From Caulobacter hibisci (GTDB lineage: Bacteria > Pseudomonadota > Alphaproteobacteria > Caulobacterales > Caulobacteraceae), in NCBI RefSeq assembly GCF_016135805.1, contig NZ_JADWOX010000020.1, forward strand, positions 43,101 to 107,100: a stretch of DNA of 64,000 nt. Reading direction: 5' to 3'. Shown here one piece after another: positions 51,598 to 60,889 of the stretch. Below the pieces are notes generated by a model. That model worked only from the letters and a program-made list of their open reading frames with translations. It ran no database searches and was not told where the DNA came from. Both the position numbers and the translations under genes were made by a program. The number at the start of each line of letters is the position of its first letter. The first letter of the stretch is position 1.

Positions 51598-52137
51598 TTA
51601 CCGAGCCTTCCACTCCGCCTTCGTCTGCGCCCAGATCTCGTTCGGCACGTCCGCATAGGGCGCCGGCAGGGGCTTGGGCCCCCGGTTCCTGGACCCCAGC
51701 CGGATCGCCACCTGCTGCGAGGGCGCGTTCTCCGGGTGGATGCAGTGGATCACCTCGTCCCAACCTAGGTGGTCGAAGGCCCAGTCGATGCTCGCGGCGG
51801 CGGCTTCCACCGCATAACCCTTGCCCCAGGCGCTGCGCAGCAGGCCCCAGCCGACCTCGGTTCCGGGCCAGCCCTCGGGCCGCCAGGGACCGATGCGGCC
51901 CAGCCAGGCGCCCGTCTCCTTGTCGATCAGCGAGAACATGCCAAAGCCGTTGATCGCCCACGAGCCGGCCATGCTGGCCATGCCGCGCCAGGCGGTTTCG
52001 CGGCTCTGGTAACCGCCGATATATTGCGCGGCCTCGGCGTCGCCCATCAGCTGCGCCCAGCCGTCGAGGTCTTCGGCGGCGGTGGGGCGCAGGATCAGGC
52101 GGGCGGTCTCCAGGGTGGGACCGGGTGCTATCGCCAT
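51598..52137 (-). CDS. GNAT acetyltransferase, RimJ/RimL type
   Basis: A 179-residue N-acetyltransferase. LETARLILRPTAAEDLDGWAQLMGD at the start, GRIGPWRPEGWPGTEVGWGLLRSAWGKGYAVEAA in the middle (in pieces), and HPENAPSQQVAIRLG form the acetyl-CoA fold of the RimJ/RimL-like group. Targets are often protein N-termini or antibiotics; none can be assigned here. It lies 27 bases after mtgA on the same strand. Confidence 0.88.
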   Translation of the reverse strand: MAIAPGPTLETARLILRPTAAEDLDGWAQLMGDAEAAQYIGGYQSRETAWRGMASMAGSWAINGFGMFSLIDKETGAWLGRIGPWRPEGWPGTEVGWGLLRSAWGKGYAVEAAAASIDWAFDHLGWDEVIHCIHPENAPSQQVAIRLGSRNRGPKPLPAPYADVPNEIWAQTKAEWKAR

Positions 52138-52164
52138 CGAACTTCCTCCCTCGTTTTTCTTCTT

Positions 52165-52842
52165 TCAGATCACGCAGGCGGCCAGGCCGTCGCGGCGCAC
52201 CGTGCCCGAGGCCGCGCCGATCCTGCGCGAACGCTTCTGGACGTAGCGGCCGGGCTTGACCGCCTTCCACTTCAGCGGGCTGGGCAGGATCGCCGCCAGC
52301 CGCGCCGACTGGGCCGGCGTCAGCTTGGCGGCGCTGGTCTTGAAATAGCGCTGGGCGGCGGCTTCGGCGCCGTAGATGCCGGGACCGAACTCGATGGAGT
52401 TCAGATAGACCTCCATGATCCGCTGCTTGCCCCAGCCGATCTCGATCAGCACCGTGAACCAGGCCTCCAGCCCCTTGCGCAGGTAGGAGCGGTCCGGCCA
52501 CAGGAAGACGTTCTTGGCGGTCTGCTGGCTGATGGTCGAGCCGCCGCGCACCTTTCCGCCCTTCTCGTTGCTGGCATAGGCCTTCTGCAGGGCCTCGACG
52601 TCGAAGCCGTGGTGCTCGCAGAAGCGGGCGTCCTCGGCGGCGATCAGGGCGCGCGGCAGGCTGGGCGAGACCTTGGACAGCGGCCGCCAGCGGTGGTCCC
52701 AGCCCTTGCCCTCGACCGCGCGGATGACCATCAGCGGCGTCGCCGGCACCGGGACGAAGCGATAGACCAGCACGGCCAGGATCGGGCCGGCCACCAGCAG
52801 GATGAACAGCGCCAGGACGATGTTGCGCAGCAGAACCTTCAA
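52165..52842 (-). CDS. mtgA: Monofunctional peptidoglycan glycosyltransferase
   Basis: A 225-residue GT51 enzyme that polymerises lipid II into glycan strands. One N-terminal membrane helix (about 6-28) anchors it. IAAEDARFCEHHGFD carries the catalytic Glu, and RGGSTISQQTAKNVFLW the second conserved motif. EVYLNSIEFGPGIYGAEAAAQRYF completes the family pattern. There is no transpeptidase domain, so it is the stand-alone type. Confidence 0.95.
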   Translation of the reverse strand: MKVLLRNIVLALFILLVAGPILAVLVYRFVPVPATPLMVIRAVEGKGWDHRWRPLSKVSPSLPRALIAAEDARFCEHHGFDVEALQKAYASNEKGGKVRGGSTISQQTAKNVFLWPDRSYLRKGLEAWFTVLIEIGWGKQRIMEVYLNSIEFGPGIYGAEAAAQRYFKTSAAKLTPAQSARLAAILPSPLKWKAVKPGRYVQKRSRRIGAASGTVRRDGLAACVI

Positions 52843-52929
52843 ACCCGACGCCCCTTGCCTTGACCTTGCGGCCGGATGCTAGCCAACCCTAAGCGCTCTC
52901 GATAGGGCGCGTTGGTTAGGGAGGCCTTG

Positions 52930-53592
52930 ATGGACGTATCTACTGCGGTCGCCGCGCGGTTTTCGGCCCGGGCCTTCAAGGCCGATCCGGTTTCGGGCGA
53001 GACGGTGCGGGCGATCCTCGAGGCCGCCGCCCGCGCGCCGTCGGGGGGAAACCTCCAGCCCTGGAAGGTGCACGCCATCGCCGGCGAGGTGATGGCCGAT
53101 TTCAAGGCGCAGGTCGCCGCGCGGCTGGGTTCGCCCGACGAGGCGCAGTACGCGGTCTATCCGGCCAATCTCTGGGAGCCCTTCCGCAGCCGCCGCTTCC
53201 AGGTTGGCGAGGACCTCTACGGCGCGCTGGAAATCCCCCGCGAGAACAAGATGGGCCGCCTGATGCAGTTCGCCCGCAACGCCGAGTTCTTCGGGGCGCC
53301 GGTGGGGCTGTTCTTCTCCATCGACCGCAAGCTGGGCCCGCCGCAGTGGTCGGATCTCGGCATGTACATGCAGACCGTGATGCTGCTGGCGACGGAAGCG
53401 GGCCTGGCTACCTGCGCCCAGGAGTTCTGGTCGGCCTACGGCGCGCTGTCGGCACAGTTTCTGGGTCTGCCCGACGACCACATGGTGTTCTCAGGGATGG
53501 CCCTGGGCGTCGCCGACGAGGACGCGGCGGTGAACCAGTGGCGCTCGCGGCGCGACGGGTTCGAGGTGTGGGGGGAGCTCAGAGGTTTTTGA
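52930..53592 (+). CDS. Nitroreductase-family flavoprotein
   Basis: A 220-residue FMN-dependent oxidoreductase. FSARAFKADPVSGETVRAILEAAARAPSGGNLQPW (in pieces) is the N-terminal FMN-binding pattern, and GMYMQTVMLLATEAGLATCAQEFW the central helix. The C-terminus GMALGVADEDAAVNQWRSRRDGFEVW matches NfnB-like proteins. It uses NAD(P)H to reduce nitroaromatics, quinones or similar compounds. ATG 52930 has GGGAGG about 6 bases upstream. Confidence 0.92.
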   Translation: MDVSTAVAARFSARAFKADPVSGETVRAILEAAARAPSGGNLQPWKVHAIAGEVMADFKAQVAARLGSPDEAQYAVYPANLWEPFRSRRFQVGEDLYGALEIPRENKMGRLMQFARNAEFFGAPVGLFFSIDRKLGPPQWSDLGMYMQTVMLLATEAGLATCAQEFWSAYGALSAQFLGLPDDHMVFSGMALGVADEDAAVNQWRSRRDGFEVWGELRGF

Positions 53593-53610
53593 TCTGGGGT
53601 CCCATAACTC

Positions 53611-53743
53611 CCGTCATTCCCGCCCTTGTGGCGGGAACCCCTCTGTCAGCCGCAGGGGCGGATGAGGCGGATCGCTGGCGATCCGCTTGTACTTCACGTG
53701 CGAGCGGAACCAGGGGTTCCCGCCACAAGGGCGGGAATGACGG
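53611..53743. repeat. Long inverted-repeat element, 133 bp, copy 2
   Basis: Perfect outer arms of 32 bp (53611-53642 with 53712-53743), beginning CCGTCATTCCCGCCC. The inner palindrome is GCGGATCGC/GCGATCCGC, different in sequence from that of copy 1 but still self-complementary. CTCTGTCAGCCGCA and TTCACGTGC are shared with copy 1. Confidence 0.88.
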
Positions 53744-53781
53744 GAAGTAAGTAGAAGCGGCTACCGCATCCCATACGAAAA

Positions 53782-53807
53782 AGCCCCGGCCGTTTCCGGC
53801 CGGGGCT
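53782..53807 (-). terminator. Intrinsic terminator of trxA
   Basis: AGCCCCGGCC pairs with GGCCGGGGCT over 10 bp with a 6-base loop. AAAAA precedes it on the + strand, giving a U run for the minus-strand message. It lies 25 bases past the trxA stop. Confidence 0.9.
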
Positions 53808-53832
53808 CTTCGTCAGACGTCTAAGCCGAAGC

Positions 53833-54168
53833 TCAGGCCGGTTGCTTGACGCCGGCTTCGGCCAGCCATTCCAGGATCTTGGCCTTGGGCATGGCGCCGA
53901 CCTTCATCGAGGTCATCTGGCCGCCGCGGAACAGCATCATGGTCGGGATGCCGCGCACGCCGTAGCGCGACGGGGTCGTCGGGCTGTCTTCGATATTGAC
54001 CTTGGCGACGACCACGTGGTCGGCGAGCTCTTCGGAGATCTGCTCCAGGGCCGGGGCGATCTGCTTGCACGGGCCGCACCATTCGGCCCAGAAGTCGACG
54101 AGCACGGGGCCCTCGGCTTGCAGGACGTCTTGTTCGAAGCTGGCGTCGGTCACCGTCACGGTGCTCAT
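53833..54168 (-). CDS. trxA: Thioredoxin
   Basis: A 111-residue redox protein with the WCGPC active site (Cys31, Cys34), VDFWAEWCGPCKQIAPALEQI around it, and the cis-Pro loop GIPTMMLF. It reduces disulfides in cytoplasmic proteins and is recharged by thioredoxin reductase. It lies 123 bases downstream of addA on the same strand and has its own terminator. Confidence 0.96.
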   Translation of the reverse strand: MSTVTVTDASFEQDVLQAEGPVLVDFWAEWCGPCKQIAPALEQISEELADHVVVAKVNIEDSPTTPSRYGVRGIPTMMLFRGGQMTSMKVGAMPKAKILEWLAEAGVKQPA

Positions 54169-54291
54169 GGGTAGGCTCCTGGCTGGCGGCGCGGCTCGGG
54201 GGCGGTCGCGGCGCGGATAATTCGAAACAGCGGCGGTTCCAACCGCCTCTTGCTCGAAGATGTAGGCGCGGGCAAGCCGCCCGGCAATAAC

Positions 54292-57200
54292 TCAGAACAG
54301 GCGCGAAAGCGCCGCGGCCCGCACCTTTTCTGGAACGGCCATCAGTTTGGGACCGTCCGTCCACACGATCGCCGCCTCGATCTCGCGACCCGGGAAGATC
54401 TCGGCCAACACCGCCGCATAGACGGCCATCTGGGCCAGATAGGCCGGGTCGGCGTCCTCGATGCGGTCGGGCGAGGGGCGGTTGGTCTTGTAGTCGACGA
54501 CCAGCACCCGGTCCGGCGCCACCACCAGCCGGTCGACCCGGCCGGAGATCGCCATGCCCTTGGGCAGCTTGGCGGCCGCGCCGGCCAGGGCGGCCTCGGC
54601 GCGCGAGCCGGGCCCGAAGACGGCGGCGAAGCGGTCGTCCTCCAGCACCCCGAAGGCGGCGGCGGTCATCTCGGTCCGCTGGGCGTCGGTCAGGTCGCGT
54701 TCGGCCGCCAGCAGGCGCGCGGCGGCGCTCCGCCGTTCGGCTGGGGCGATGTCGGGCAGCAGTTGCAGCAGCCGGTGGATCACCTCGCCCCGGCGATAGC
54801 GGCCCAGGCCCTCGATTTTCGCCAGGGGCGAGGGGGCCGAGCCGACCGCCTCCTCCTCGGCCTCCAGCGCCGAGGGGGCGGCCCAGCGGGTTCCGGCGGC
54901 GACGGGGTCGGCGGCCTTGCGCGCCCAGTCGGGCAGGACGTGAAGCGCGGTCTCGGCGACCTGCGCCGCTGGCGGGGCGGGAACCGGATCGGGGCCATAG
55001 CGCAGCACGCCGTCCTCATCGATCGTGCGCACCTCGCCCTCGATCGCCGCATGGGCGAAGGCGGCGCGGGCGGCGGCGTACCAGCCGCCGACGTTCTCGT
55101 CCTTGGTGCGGGCGTCGATGCGGCCGCAGAGGATCAGGCGGTCGCGCGCCCGGGTCAGGCCCACATAGAGCAGGCGATAGGCCTCCTGCTGGGCCTTGTC
55201 CTCGCGCAGCTTGCGCGCCGTCGCCGAGGCCTCGCAGTCCTGCTTGCCCGAGGTGCACCAGACATAGCCCTTGTCGCCATTCTCGTTGACAGTGGCCAGC
55301 AGCGGCGAGCCCCGCGCCCCGCCCTTCATCGTCGTCTCGGGCAGGAAGACGATCGGCGCCTCCAGCCCCTTGGCGCCGTGGGCGGTCATCACCCGCACCT
55401 GCCGGCGAACGCCCTCCATCTCGCGCTTGACCACGATGTCCAGCGCCGCGAACTCCGCGACCAGGGTCTCGAGATCGCGCACCCCCCGGGCCTCGGCGTT
55501 GGTGATCTGGGTCAGGAATTCGTCCAGCGCGTCGGCGGCCTCTTCGCCCAGGCGCGTGAGGGCGCGGGCGCGGTTGCTGATCCCGTTGATGTCCAGCTTG
55601 CCCAGGAACAGGGCGTAGAACTCGTAGGGCTGGCGGCGACGGCGGGCGGTCAGGGCCCAGTCGAGCAGGGCGTGGGCCTCGCGCCACAACGGCCGCTCGT
55701 CGGCGCGGGCGATCAGGGTCGCCCACAGGGTCGCCTTTCCGCGCGGCTTGGCCAGGGCGTAGAGGTCGTCGTCTGAAAGACCGCAGAACGGGCTCTTCAG
55801 CAGCGCCGCCAGGGTCAGGTCATCGTCCGGGAACAGGCAGAACCGGCCCAGCGCCAGGAGGTCGTCGAAGACGATGTGGGCCGACAGCGACAGACGGTCG
55901 GCGCCGGCCACCGGCACGCCGCGCCGCTTCAGGGCCCGCAGCACCTCCTCGAACAGCGCCTTGCGCCGCCGCACCAGCACCAGCACGTCGCCGTAGTGGG
56001 CCGGGCGCCAGGCCCTGGCGTCCTTGTCGAACACCGCGTCGCCGCGCTCGACCAGGGCCTTGATCTCGGCGGCGATCCGTTCGGCCAGGCGGCGGTTGGC
56101 GCCCTGCTCGGTCTCGACGTCGAGCGGCGCGTCCCAGGCCTCGCGCTCGACGGCGGCCGGCTCGCGCTCCAGCGGCCACAGGTCCACGCACCCCGGATGA
56201 TCGCGGCGGAAGGCCTCGTGGCCGGGGATATCCTCGCCGGTCGGGGCCAGGCCCAGCCGCGCTTCGGGGGCCTCGAACAGGGCGTCGACGAAGCTCAGCA
56301 CCTGCTGGGTCGAGCGGTAGGACATCGACAGCGGCACGGCCTTGCCGGTGCGGCCGACGGCCTCGATGCGGGCGATATAGGCTTGCGTCTCGATCAGCAG
56401 CCGCTCGGGCTGGGCGCCCTGGAACGAATAGATCGACTGCTTCTCGTCGCCGACGATGAACAGGGTGCGGCCGTCCGAGGCCTTGCCGTCGCGCCCCGGC
56501 GCCCCGGCCCCGGCGAAGAAGTCCTCGGTCAGGGCCGACAGGATCTCCCACTGCTCGGGGGCGGTGTCCTGGGCCTCGTCGAGCAGGATGTGGCTGACAC
56601 CGCCGTCCAGCTTGTAGAGCACCCAGGCCGCGTCGACCTTGCGGGTCAGCAGGTCGCGGGTCTTCTCGATCAGGTCGGAGAAGTCGAGCGACCCGTGGGC
56701 CTGCTTCTCCTCGATGAACTTGGCCAGGTACAGCGCCGCCAGCCGCATCGCCGCGACGCTGTCCTCGGCCACCTTGGCGGCGCGCAGATATTCGCGGGCC
56801 TCCTCCAGCCGCTCTTGCTCGGCCAGCAGCCGTTCGCGCAGGTCCTCGCGGCTTTTCAGGCCCGAGGTCTTGGCCGGCCAGGCGGCGGGCGTGCCGACGC
56901 CCTTCTCGGTGAACAGGGCGGCCAGGGCGTCTTCCAGCGTCGCGTCTGGATCGACGGCCACGGCCCGCATCAGGTCGGCGCACTTGATGTCGGTCTTGCC
57001 GCCGCCCGACAGCACGTCGGCGATCGAGCGCCACAGCACCCGGTCGAGATCGGCCATGGCCTCGGCGGCGACTTCGTCGGCGGTGGTCGGTTCGGGGAAG
57101 CCGCAGACCTCCCAGAGGTCGGCGATCACCCCCTCCAGCCCGCCGCAGCGGTCCAGATAGGCGCCGATGCCCGAGCGCTGATGCTGGAAGGTGGCGAACA

Positions 57201-57777
57201 TCGCCTCGAACGAGGCGAAGTCCAGCGCCACCGAGAAGCGGGCATAGGCCTCGCTGAACACGTCGCCTGCGTGGGTGACGTGGTCGGCCAGCTTGTGCAG
57301 CGCCGCCTGGGCCACGGCCGACGAAGCGCCGTCGTCCATCACCTGGAAGCCGGGCGAGACCCCGGCCTCGATCGGAAAGCGCCGCAGCAGCTTCTCGCAG
57401 AAGGCGTGGATGGTCTGGATCTTCAGGCCGCCGGGGGTCTCCAGCGCCTTGGCGAACAGGCTGCGGGCCTTGGACAGGGCGGCCGCGTCGAACTCGTGGG
57501 CGGGACGGTCCACCAGGTCGGCGATCTCGGCGCGCAGGGCCTCGTCGGGCGTGATGCACCACTTGCCCAGCCGGTCGAACAGGCGGTGCTGCATCTCGGC
57601 GGCGGCGGCCTTGGTGTAGGTCACGCACAGGATCGCCGCCGGCTCGGCGCCGCCCAGCAGCAGGCGCGCGACCCGGTCGATCAGGGTCTTGGTCTTGCCC
57701 GAACCGGCGTTGGCCGTGACGAAGGCGGAGATCGCCGGGTCGGCGGCGATGCGTTGGGGGTCGAGGGGGGGCGTCAC
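54292..57777 (-). CDS. addA: Double-strand break repair helicase-nuclease AddA
   Basis: An 1161-residue UvrD-type helicase with a C-terminal nuclease. Walker A is ANAGSGKTKTL near residue 28, LLDEAQDTAPEQWEIL is motif II, GDEKQSIYSFQGAQPE motif III, and VMTAHGAKGLEAPIVFLP motif V. DRVLVVDYKTNRPS near the end is the RecB-type nuclease motif. It works with AddB to resect DNA ends for RecA. The start is the GTG at 57777, just outside a 136-bp repeat whose edge gives GGGGGAGG as the ribosome binding site. Confidence 0.93.
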   Translation of the reverse strand: MTPPLDPQRIAADPAISAFVTANAGSGKTKTLIDRVARLLLGGAEPAAILCVTYTKAAAAEMQHRLFDRLGKWCITPDEALRAEIADLVDRPAHEFDAAALSKARSLFAKALETPGGLKIQTIHAFCEKLLRRFPIEAGVSPGFQVMDDGASSAVAQAALHKLADHVTHAGDVFSEAYARFSVALDFASFEAMFATFQHQRSGIGAYLDRCGGLEGVIADLWEVCGFPEPTTADEVAAEAMADLDRVLWRSIADVLSGGGKTDIKCADLMRAVAVDPDATLEDALAALFTEKGVGTPAAWPAKTSGLKSREDLRERLLAEQERLEEAREYLRAAKVAEDSVAAMRLAALYLAKFIEEKQAHGSLDFSDLIEKTRDLLTRKVDAAWVLYKLDGGVSHILLDEAQDTAPEQWEILSALTEDFFAGAGAPGRDGKASDGRTLFIVGDEKQSIYSFQGAQPERLLIETQAYIARIEAVGRTGKAVPLSMSYRSTQQVLSFVDALFEAPEARLGLAPTGEDIPGHEAFRRDHPGCVDLWPLEREPAAVEREAWDAPLDVETEQGANRRLAERIAAEIKALVERGDAVFDKDARAWRPAHYGDVLVLVRRRKALFEEVLRALKRRGVPVAGADRLSLSAHIVFDDLLALGRFCLFPDDDLTLAALLKSPFCGLSDDDLYALAKPRGKATLWATLIARADERPLWREAHALLDWALTARRRRQPYEFYALFLGKLDINGISNRARALTRLGEEAADALDEFLTQITNAEARGVRDLETLVAEFAALDIVVKREMEGVRRQVRVMTAHGAKGLEAPIVFLPETTMKGGARGSPLLATVNENGDKGYVWCTSGKQDCEASATARKLREDKAQQEAYRLLYVGLTRARDRLILCGRIDARTKDENVGGWYAAARAAFAHAAIEGEVRTIDEDGVLRYGPDPVPAPPAAQVAETALHVLPDWARKAADPVAAGTRWAAPSALEAEEEAVGSAPSPLAKIEGLGRYRRGEVIHRLLQLLPDIAPAERRSAAARLLAAERDLTDAQRTEMTAAAFGVLEDDRFAAVFGPGSRAEAALAGAAAKLPKGMAISGRVDRLVVAPDRVLVVDYKTNRPSPDRIEDADPAYLAQMAVYAAVLAEIFPGREIEAAIVWTDGPKLMAVPEKVRAAALSRLF

Positions 57778-57778
57778 G

Positions 57779-57914
57779 AGGAACCTCCCCCTCTGGGGGA
57801 GGCGGCCGAAGGCCGGTGGGGGGGCGTTTTCAGCCGCCGCAGTCCTTGCCCATCTCGCAGTGTCTCCCCCCACCGATCGCTACGCGATCGCCTCCCCCAG
57901 AGGGGGAGGTTCCT
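57779..57914. repeat. Paired intergenic repeat, 136 bp class, copy 3 (inverted)
   Basis: AGGAACCTCCCCCTC and GAGGGGGAGGTTCCT at the two ends, and 136 bp long like its relatives. It is inserted between addB and addA; on the minus strand its last bases GGGGGAGGTTCCT stand just before the addA GTG. The spacer differs from the other copies but keeps the GCCG-rich arms. Confidence 0.9.
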
Positions 57915-57934
57915 TGAGGATGCGAACGCTCCCC

Positions 57935-60889
57935 TCATTCCCCGTCCCCTTCGTCGCCGCTGGTCGACCACTCGAACACCCGCGCCAAGTGGCCGTAGTC
58001 CCCCGCATGGTCGTGCACGAACTGCGGCGCCGTGCGCGACAGGTACGGGCGCGTCGGATCGTCGTATTTGCGGACCAGCTCGACCAGGCCGTCGAAGGCC
58101 TTGCGGGCGGCGTCCTGGCTGTCGCCGCCGGCGGATGCGCGCACCTGCTCCTCGCCGGCCGGGCGGCGGCCGGTGACGCGGATGTAGGTCAGGTCGCCGG
58201 GTTCGCGCGGTCCGATCTCCGTAAAGCCGCCGTTCTGCAGGATCGCCGCCGTCAGGGTCAGCTGCGGCGAGAAGCCGGTATCGACCTGCTTCTGGCTGGG
58301 GGCGGCGCCGGTTTTGTAGTCGAGAATGTGGGCGGCAAGGCCGTCGCGCGTCGGCTCGATGCGGTCGGCCTTGGCGGTGACGGTGAAGGGCCGGCCGTCG
58401 ATCTGGAAGGTCAGTTCGCCGGCGGCCTCGACGACGATCTTCTCGGCCCCGACGCGGCGGCGGGCCTCCAGGTCCATGACCCAGGCGGCGGCCTCGCGGG
58501 CCAGGGCGCGTTCGCGGGCCAGGGCCGAGGGCGGCATGCCGGCGGCGACCAGTTCGGCGATGTAGAGGCCCTCGAAGATCTCCGCGCCATTGGCCGGCAG
58601 GGCGTCGGGGAAGGTGTCGGCGAAGGTCTCGAAGGCCGCGTGGATGGCCGTGCCGCGCGCCCGGGCTTCCACCGGCTCGTCGGGACGATCCAGCGGATAG
58701 AGCTTCAGGATATCGCGCGCCCAGACGGCGTAGGGGTCGCGGGTCAGGGCCTCGACGCGGGTGACGGCCATGCGGCGCGGGCGGTCCTCGACCGGCGGGC
58801 AGGGGGCGGGGCGCTTGACCGGGGCGTAGGGACCTGGGGCGTCCAGGGCGCGGGCCCAGTCCAGCACGTCGGCGCGGTCGGTGAGCGTGAGGCCGGCGCC
58901 GCGCGCCAGGGTCTTCAGCCGCCACAGCCAGCGGCTCTCGACGGCCGGCGCGCCGCCGCGGCGCTGGCTGTGCACCAGGATGACGTCGGGGGCGCTGGCG
59001 GCCTGGGCGAAGTCGTGGGCGGTGAGGCCGATCTTGCGCTCGGGCGGCGGCAGGCCGAGCTTGCCGCGCATCGGCCGCGACAGGAACGGGTCGATCGGCG
59101 CGGCCTGCGGCCAGACGCCTTCCTCCAGCCCGGCCAGGATCAGCCGGTCGGCGCGCACCAGACGCGCCTCGATGGCGCCCAGCATCCGCAGCTGAGGGTG
59201 CGTGGCGCCGCCGACGCGCAGGGTCTCCTCGTCGACCAGCCGGCCCAGCAGGTCGAGGAAGCCCAGCGGATTGGTCGGCGGCAGGGCCTGGCCGTCTTCG
59301 ATCAGCGCCGAGACCAGGGCCGCCAAGGCTTCGCCGCCCGAGCCGGCCCACAGCAACTGCGGCTCGGCCAGGCTTTCCAGCGCCTTGGCCAGGGCTTCGG
59401 CGGCCAGGTGCGGCTGGGCGACGGGGCCGCCGGCATAGGGGGCGCAGGCGATCTCGACGGCGGCGTGGATGCGGCGGATCAGGTCCACGGCTTCCGGATA
59501 TTGAACGATGCGGCGTTCCAGCGCCGCCGCGTCGGCCGGGGCCGAGCCGCGCAGGCCCTTCAGTTCTAGCGTCCGCGCGGCCTCCTCGGCCTTCAGCAGC
59601 GGATGCTTGGCGACGGCCAGCAGGCCGACGGGGTCCAGCGGCGCCAGGACGAGGCCCGCCAGCTTGCGGGCCAGGACAGCGGGCGGCGAGGCGGCCAACG
59701 GCGCGCCGGCCGAGCTGTCGGGCACGACGCCCCAGCGGGCCAGATAGAGGCCGGCGCGGCGAGCCAGCTGCTGGTCGGGGGTGACCAGGGCGGCGGTCTT
59801 GCCGTCGGTCTCCAGGGCCTCGCGCAGCAGCAGGGCGCAGGCCAGGGCCGCCTCCTCCTCGCCGGACGCATTGACCAGCGACAGGCCCGACAGGCCCTCG
59901 GCGATCGGGTCCAGCGTCGCGGACTCGGCGCGCAGCTTGGCGATCTGGGCCAGCCAGTCGGCGGTGGCCTCGGCCGGGCGCAGGGCCTCGTTGACCAGGC
60001 GCCTGCGCCAGCGGCCGCGGCTGTCGGCCTCGGTGCGCCAGCGACGGACGGCGCCGCGATCCACGCCCGCGCGATGAAGCAGCCGGCGCATGGCGCCCTG
60101 CGGGTGCTGCTCGCCGACCTGGTCCCAGGCGTCGGTCGCCAGGTCCTCGTCGAGGCCAGGCAGGACGACGCACCCCTCCGGAGCTTTGGAGATCGCGATC
60201 AGCAGGTCGCGCGTAGCCGGGGCGGTGCCGGTCGAGCCGGCGGCGACCAGCACGCCGGGCGGCGGATTGTCGGTCCACTGCTTGGCCAGCTCGCGCAGCA
60301 GCCGCACGCGCCGCTCGCTGACGTCCATCATCTGGAGGTCGGCGAGACGCGCACTCCAGCCCTCGACCATGGCCCGGATGAACCGCGCGGAGACCTGCCA
60401 GTGGGCGGCGAGATCGCCGTCGGCCAGGCCGTCGAGGCGCGCGATGATCGGCACCTCCTCGATCTGGCAGCTGTCGAGCAGGTCGGACACGGCCTTGGCC
60501 ATTTCCAGCGCCTGGCCGGCGCTGGGCGGGCTGTCGAGCAGCGAGGCGTTGTCGTGCACCAGCCGCGCCAGCTCGAACCGCCGACGGCGACTGGAGACGG
60601 CCGGCGGCAGGTCGAGCGCGAGATCGCCGGGCTCGAACGGCGGCTCGCCCTCGTCCAGGTCGCCCAGGGGGCGGATCTGCGGCAGCAGCACGGCCCGTCC
60701 GCCGCCGACCGCCACGAAGGCGTCGGCCAGGGCGCGGGCGCCGCGCCGGGTCGGGGTCAGCAGGGTGGCGTGCGACAGGGCGTCGGGGCCCAGGTGGGCT
60801 AGGCGCTCGACCAGGCCGGCGGCCACGTCGTCGACGAACGGCCGGTGGGCCGGGATCGAGAACCAGCCGGATCCGGCCAGGCCGCTCAT
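57935..60889 (-). CDS. addB: Double-strand break repair protein AddB
   Basis: A 984-residue partner of AddA. I see no canonical Walker A near the N-terminus (ATLLTPTRRGARALADAF occupies the region), as in alphaproteobacterial AddB, where the helicase fold is inactive. The C-terminal nuclease is intact with HILDYKTGAAPS. RADRLILAGLEEGVWPQ and HDFAQAASAPDVILVHSQRRGGAPA (in pieces) are typical of AddB. Its ATG overlaps the murU stop by four bases. Confidence 0.92.
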   Translation of the reverse strand: MSGLAGSGWFSIPAHRPFVDDVAAGLVERLAHLGPDALSHATLLTPTRRGARALADAFVAVGGGRAVLLPQIRPLGDLDEGEPPFEPGDLALDLPPAVSSRRRRFELARLVHDNASLLDSPPSAGQALEMAKAVSDLLDSCQIEEVPIIARLDGLADGDLAAHWQVSARFIRAMVEGWSARLADLQMMDVSERRVRLLRELAKQWTDNPPPGVLVAAGSTGTAPATRDLLIAISKAPEGCVVLPGLDEDLATDAWDQVGEQHPQGAMRRLLHRAGVDRGAVRRWRTEADSRGRWRRRLVNEALRPAEATADWLAQIAKLRAESATLDPIAEGLSGLSLVNASGEEEAALACALLLREALETDGKTAALVTPDQQLARRAGLYLARWGVVPDSSAGAPLAASPPAVLARKLAGLVLAPLDPVGLLAVAKHPLLKAEEAARTLELKGLRGSAPADAAALERRIVQYPEAVDLIRRIHAAVEIACAPYAGGPVAQPHLAAEALAKALESLAEPQLLWAGSGGEALAALVSALIEDGQALPPTNPLGFLDLLGRLVDEETLRVGGATHPQLRMLGAIEARLVRADRLILAGLEEGVWPQAAPIDPFLSRPMRGKLGLPPPERKIGLTAHDFAQAASAPDVILVHSQRRGGAPAVESRWLWRLKTLARGAGLTLTDRADVLDWARALDAPGPYAPVKRPAPCPPVEDRPRRMAVTRVEALTRDPYAVWARDILKLYPLDRPDEPVEARARGTAIHAAFETFADTFPDALPANGAEIFEGLYIAELVAAGMPPSALARERALAREAAAWVMDLEARRRVGAEKIVVEAAGELTFQIDGRPFTVTAKADRIEPTRDGLAAHILDYKTGAAPSQKQVDTGFSPQLTLTAAILQNGGFTEIGPREPGDLTYIRVTGRRPAGEEQVRASAGGDSQDAARKAFDGLVELVRKYDDPTRPYLSRTAPQFVHDHAGDYGHLARVFEWSTSGDEGDGE

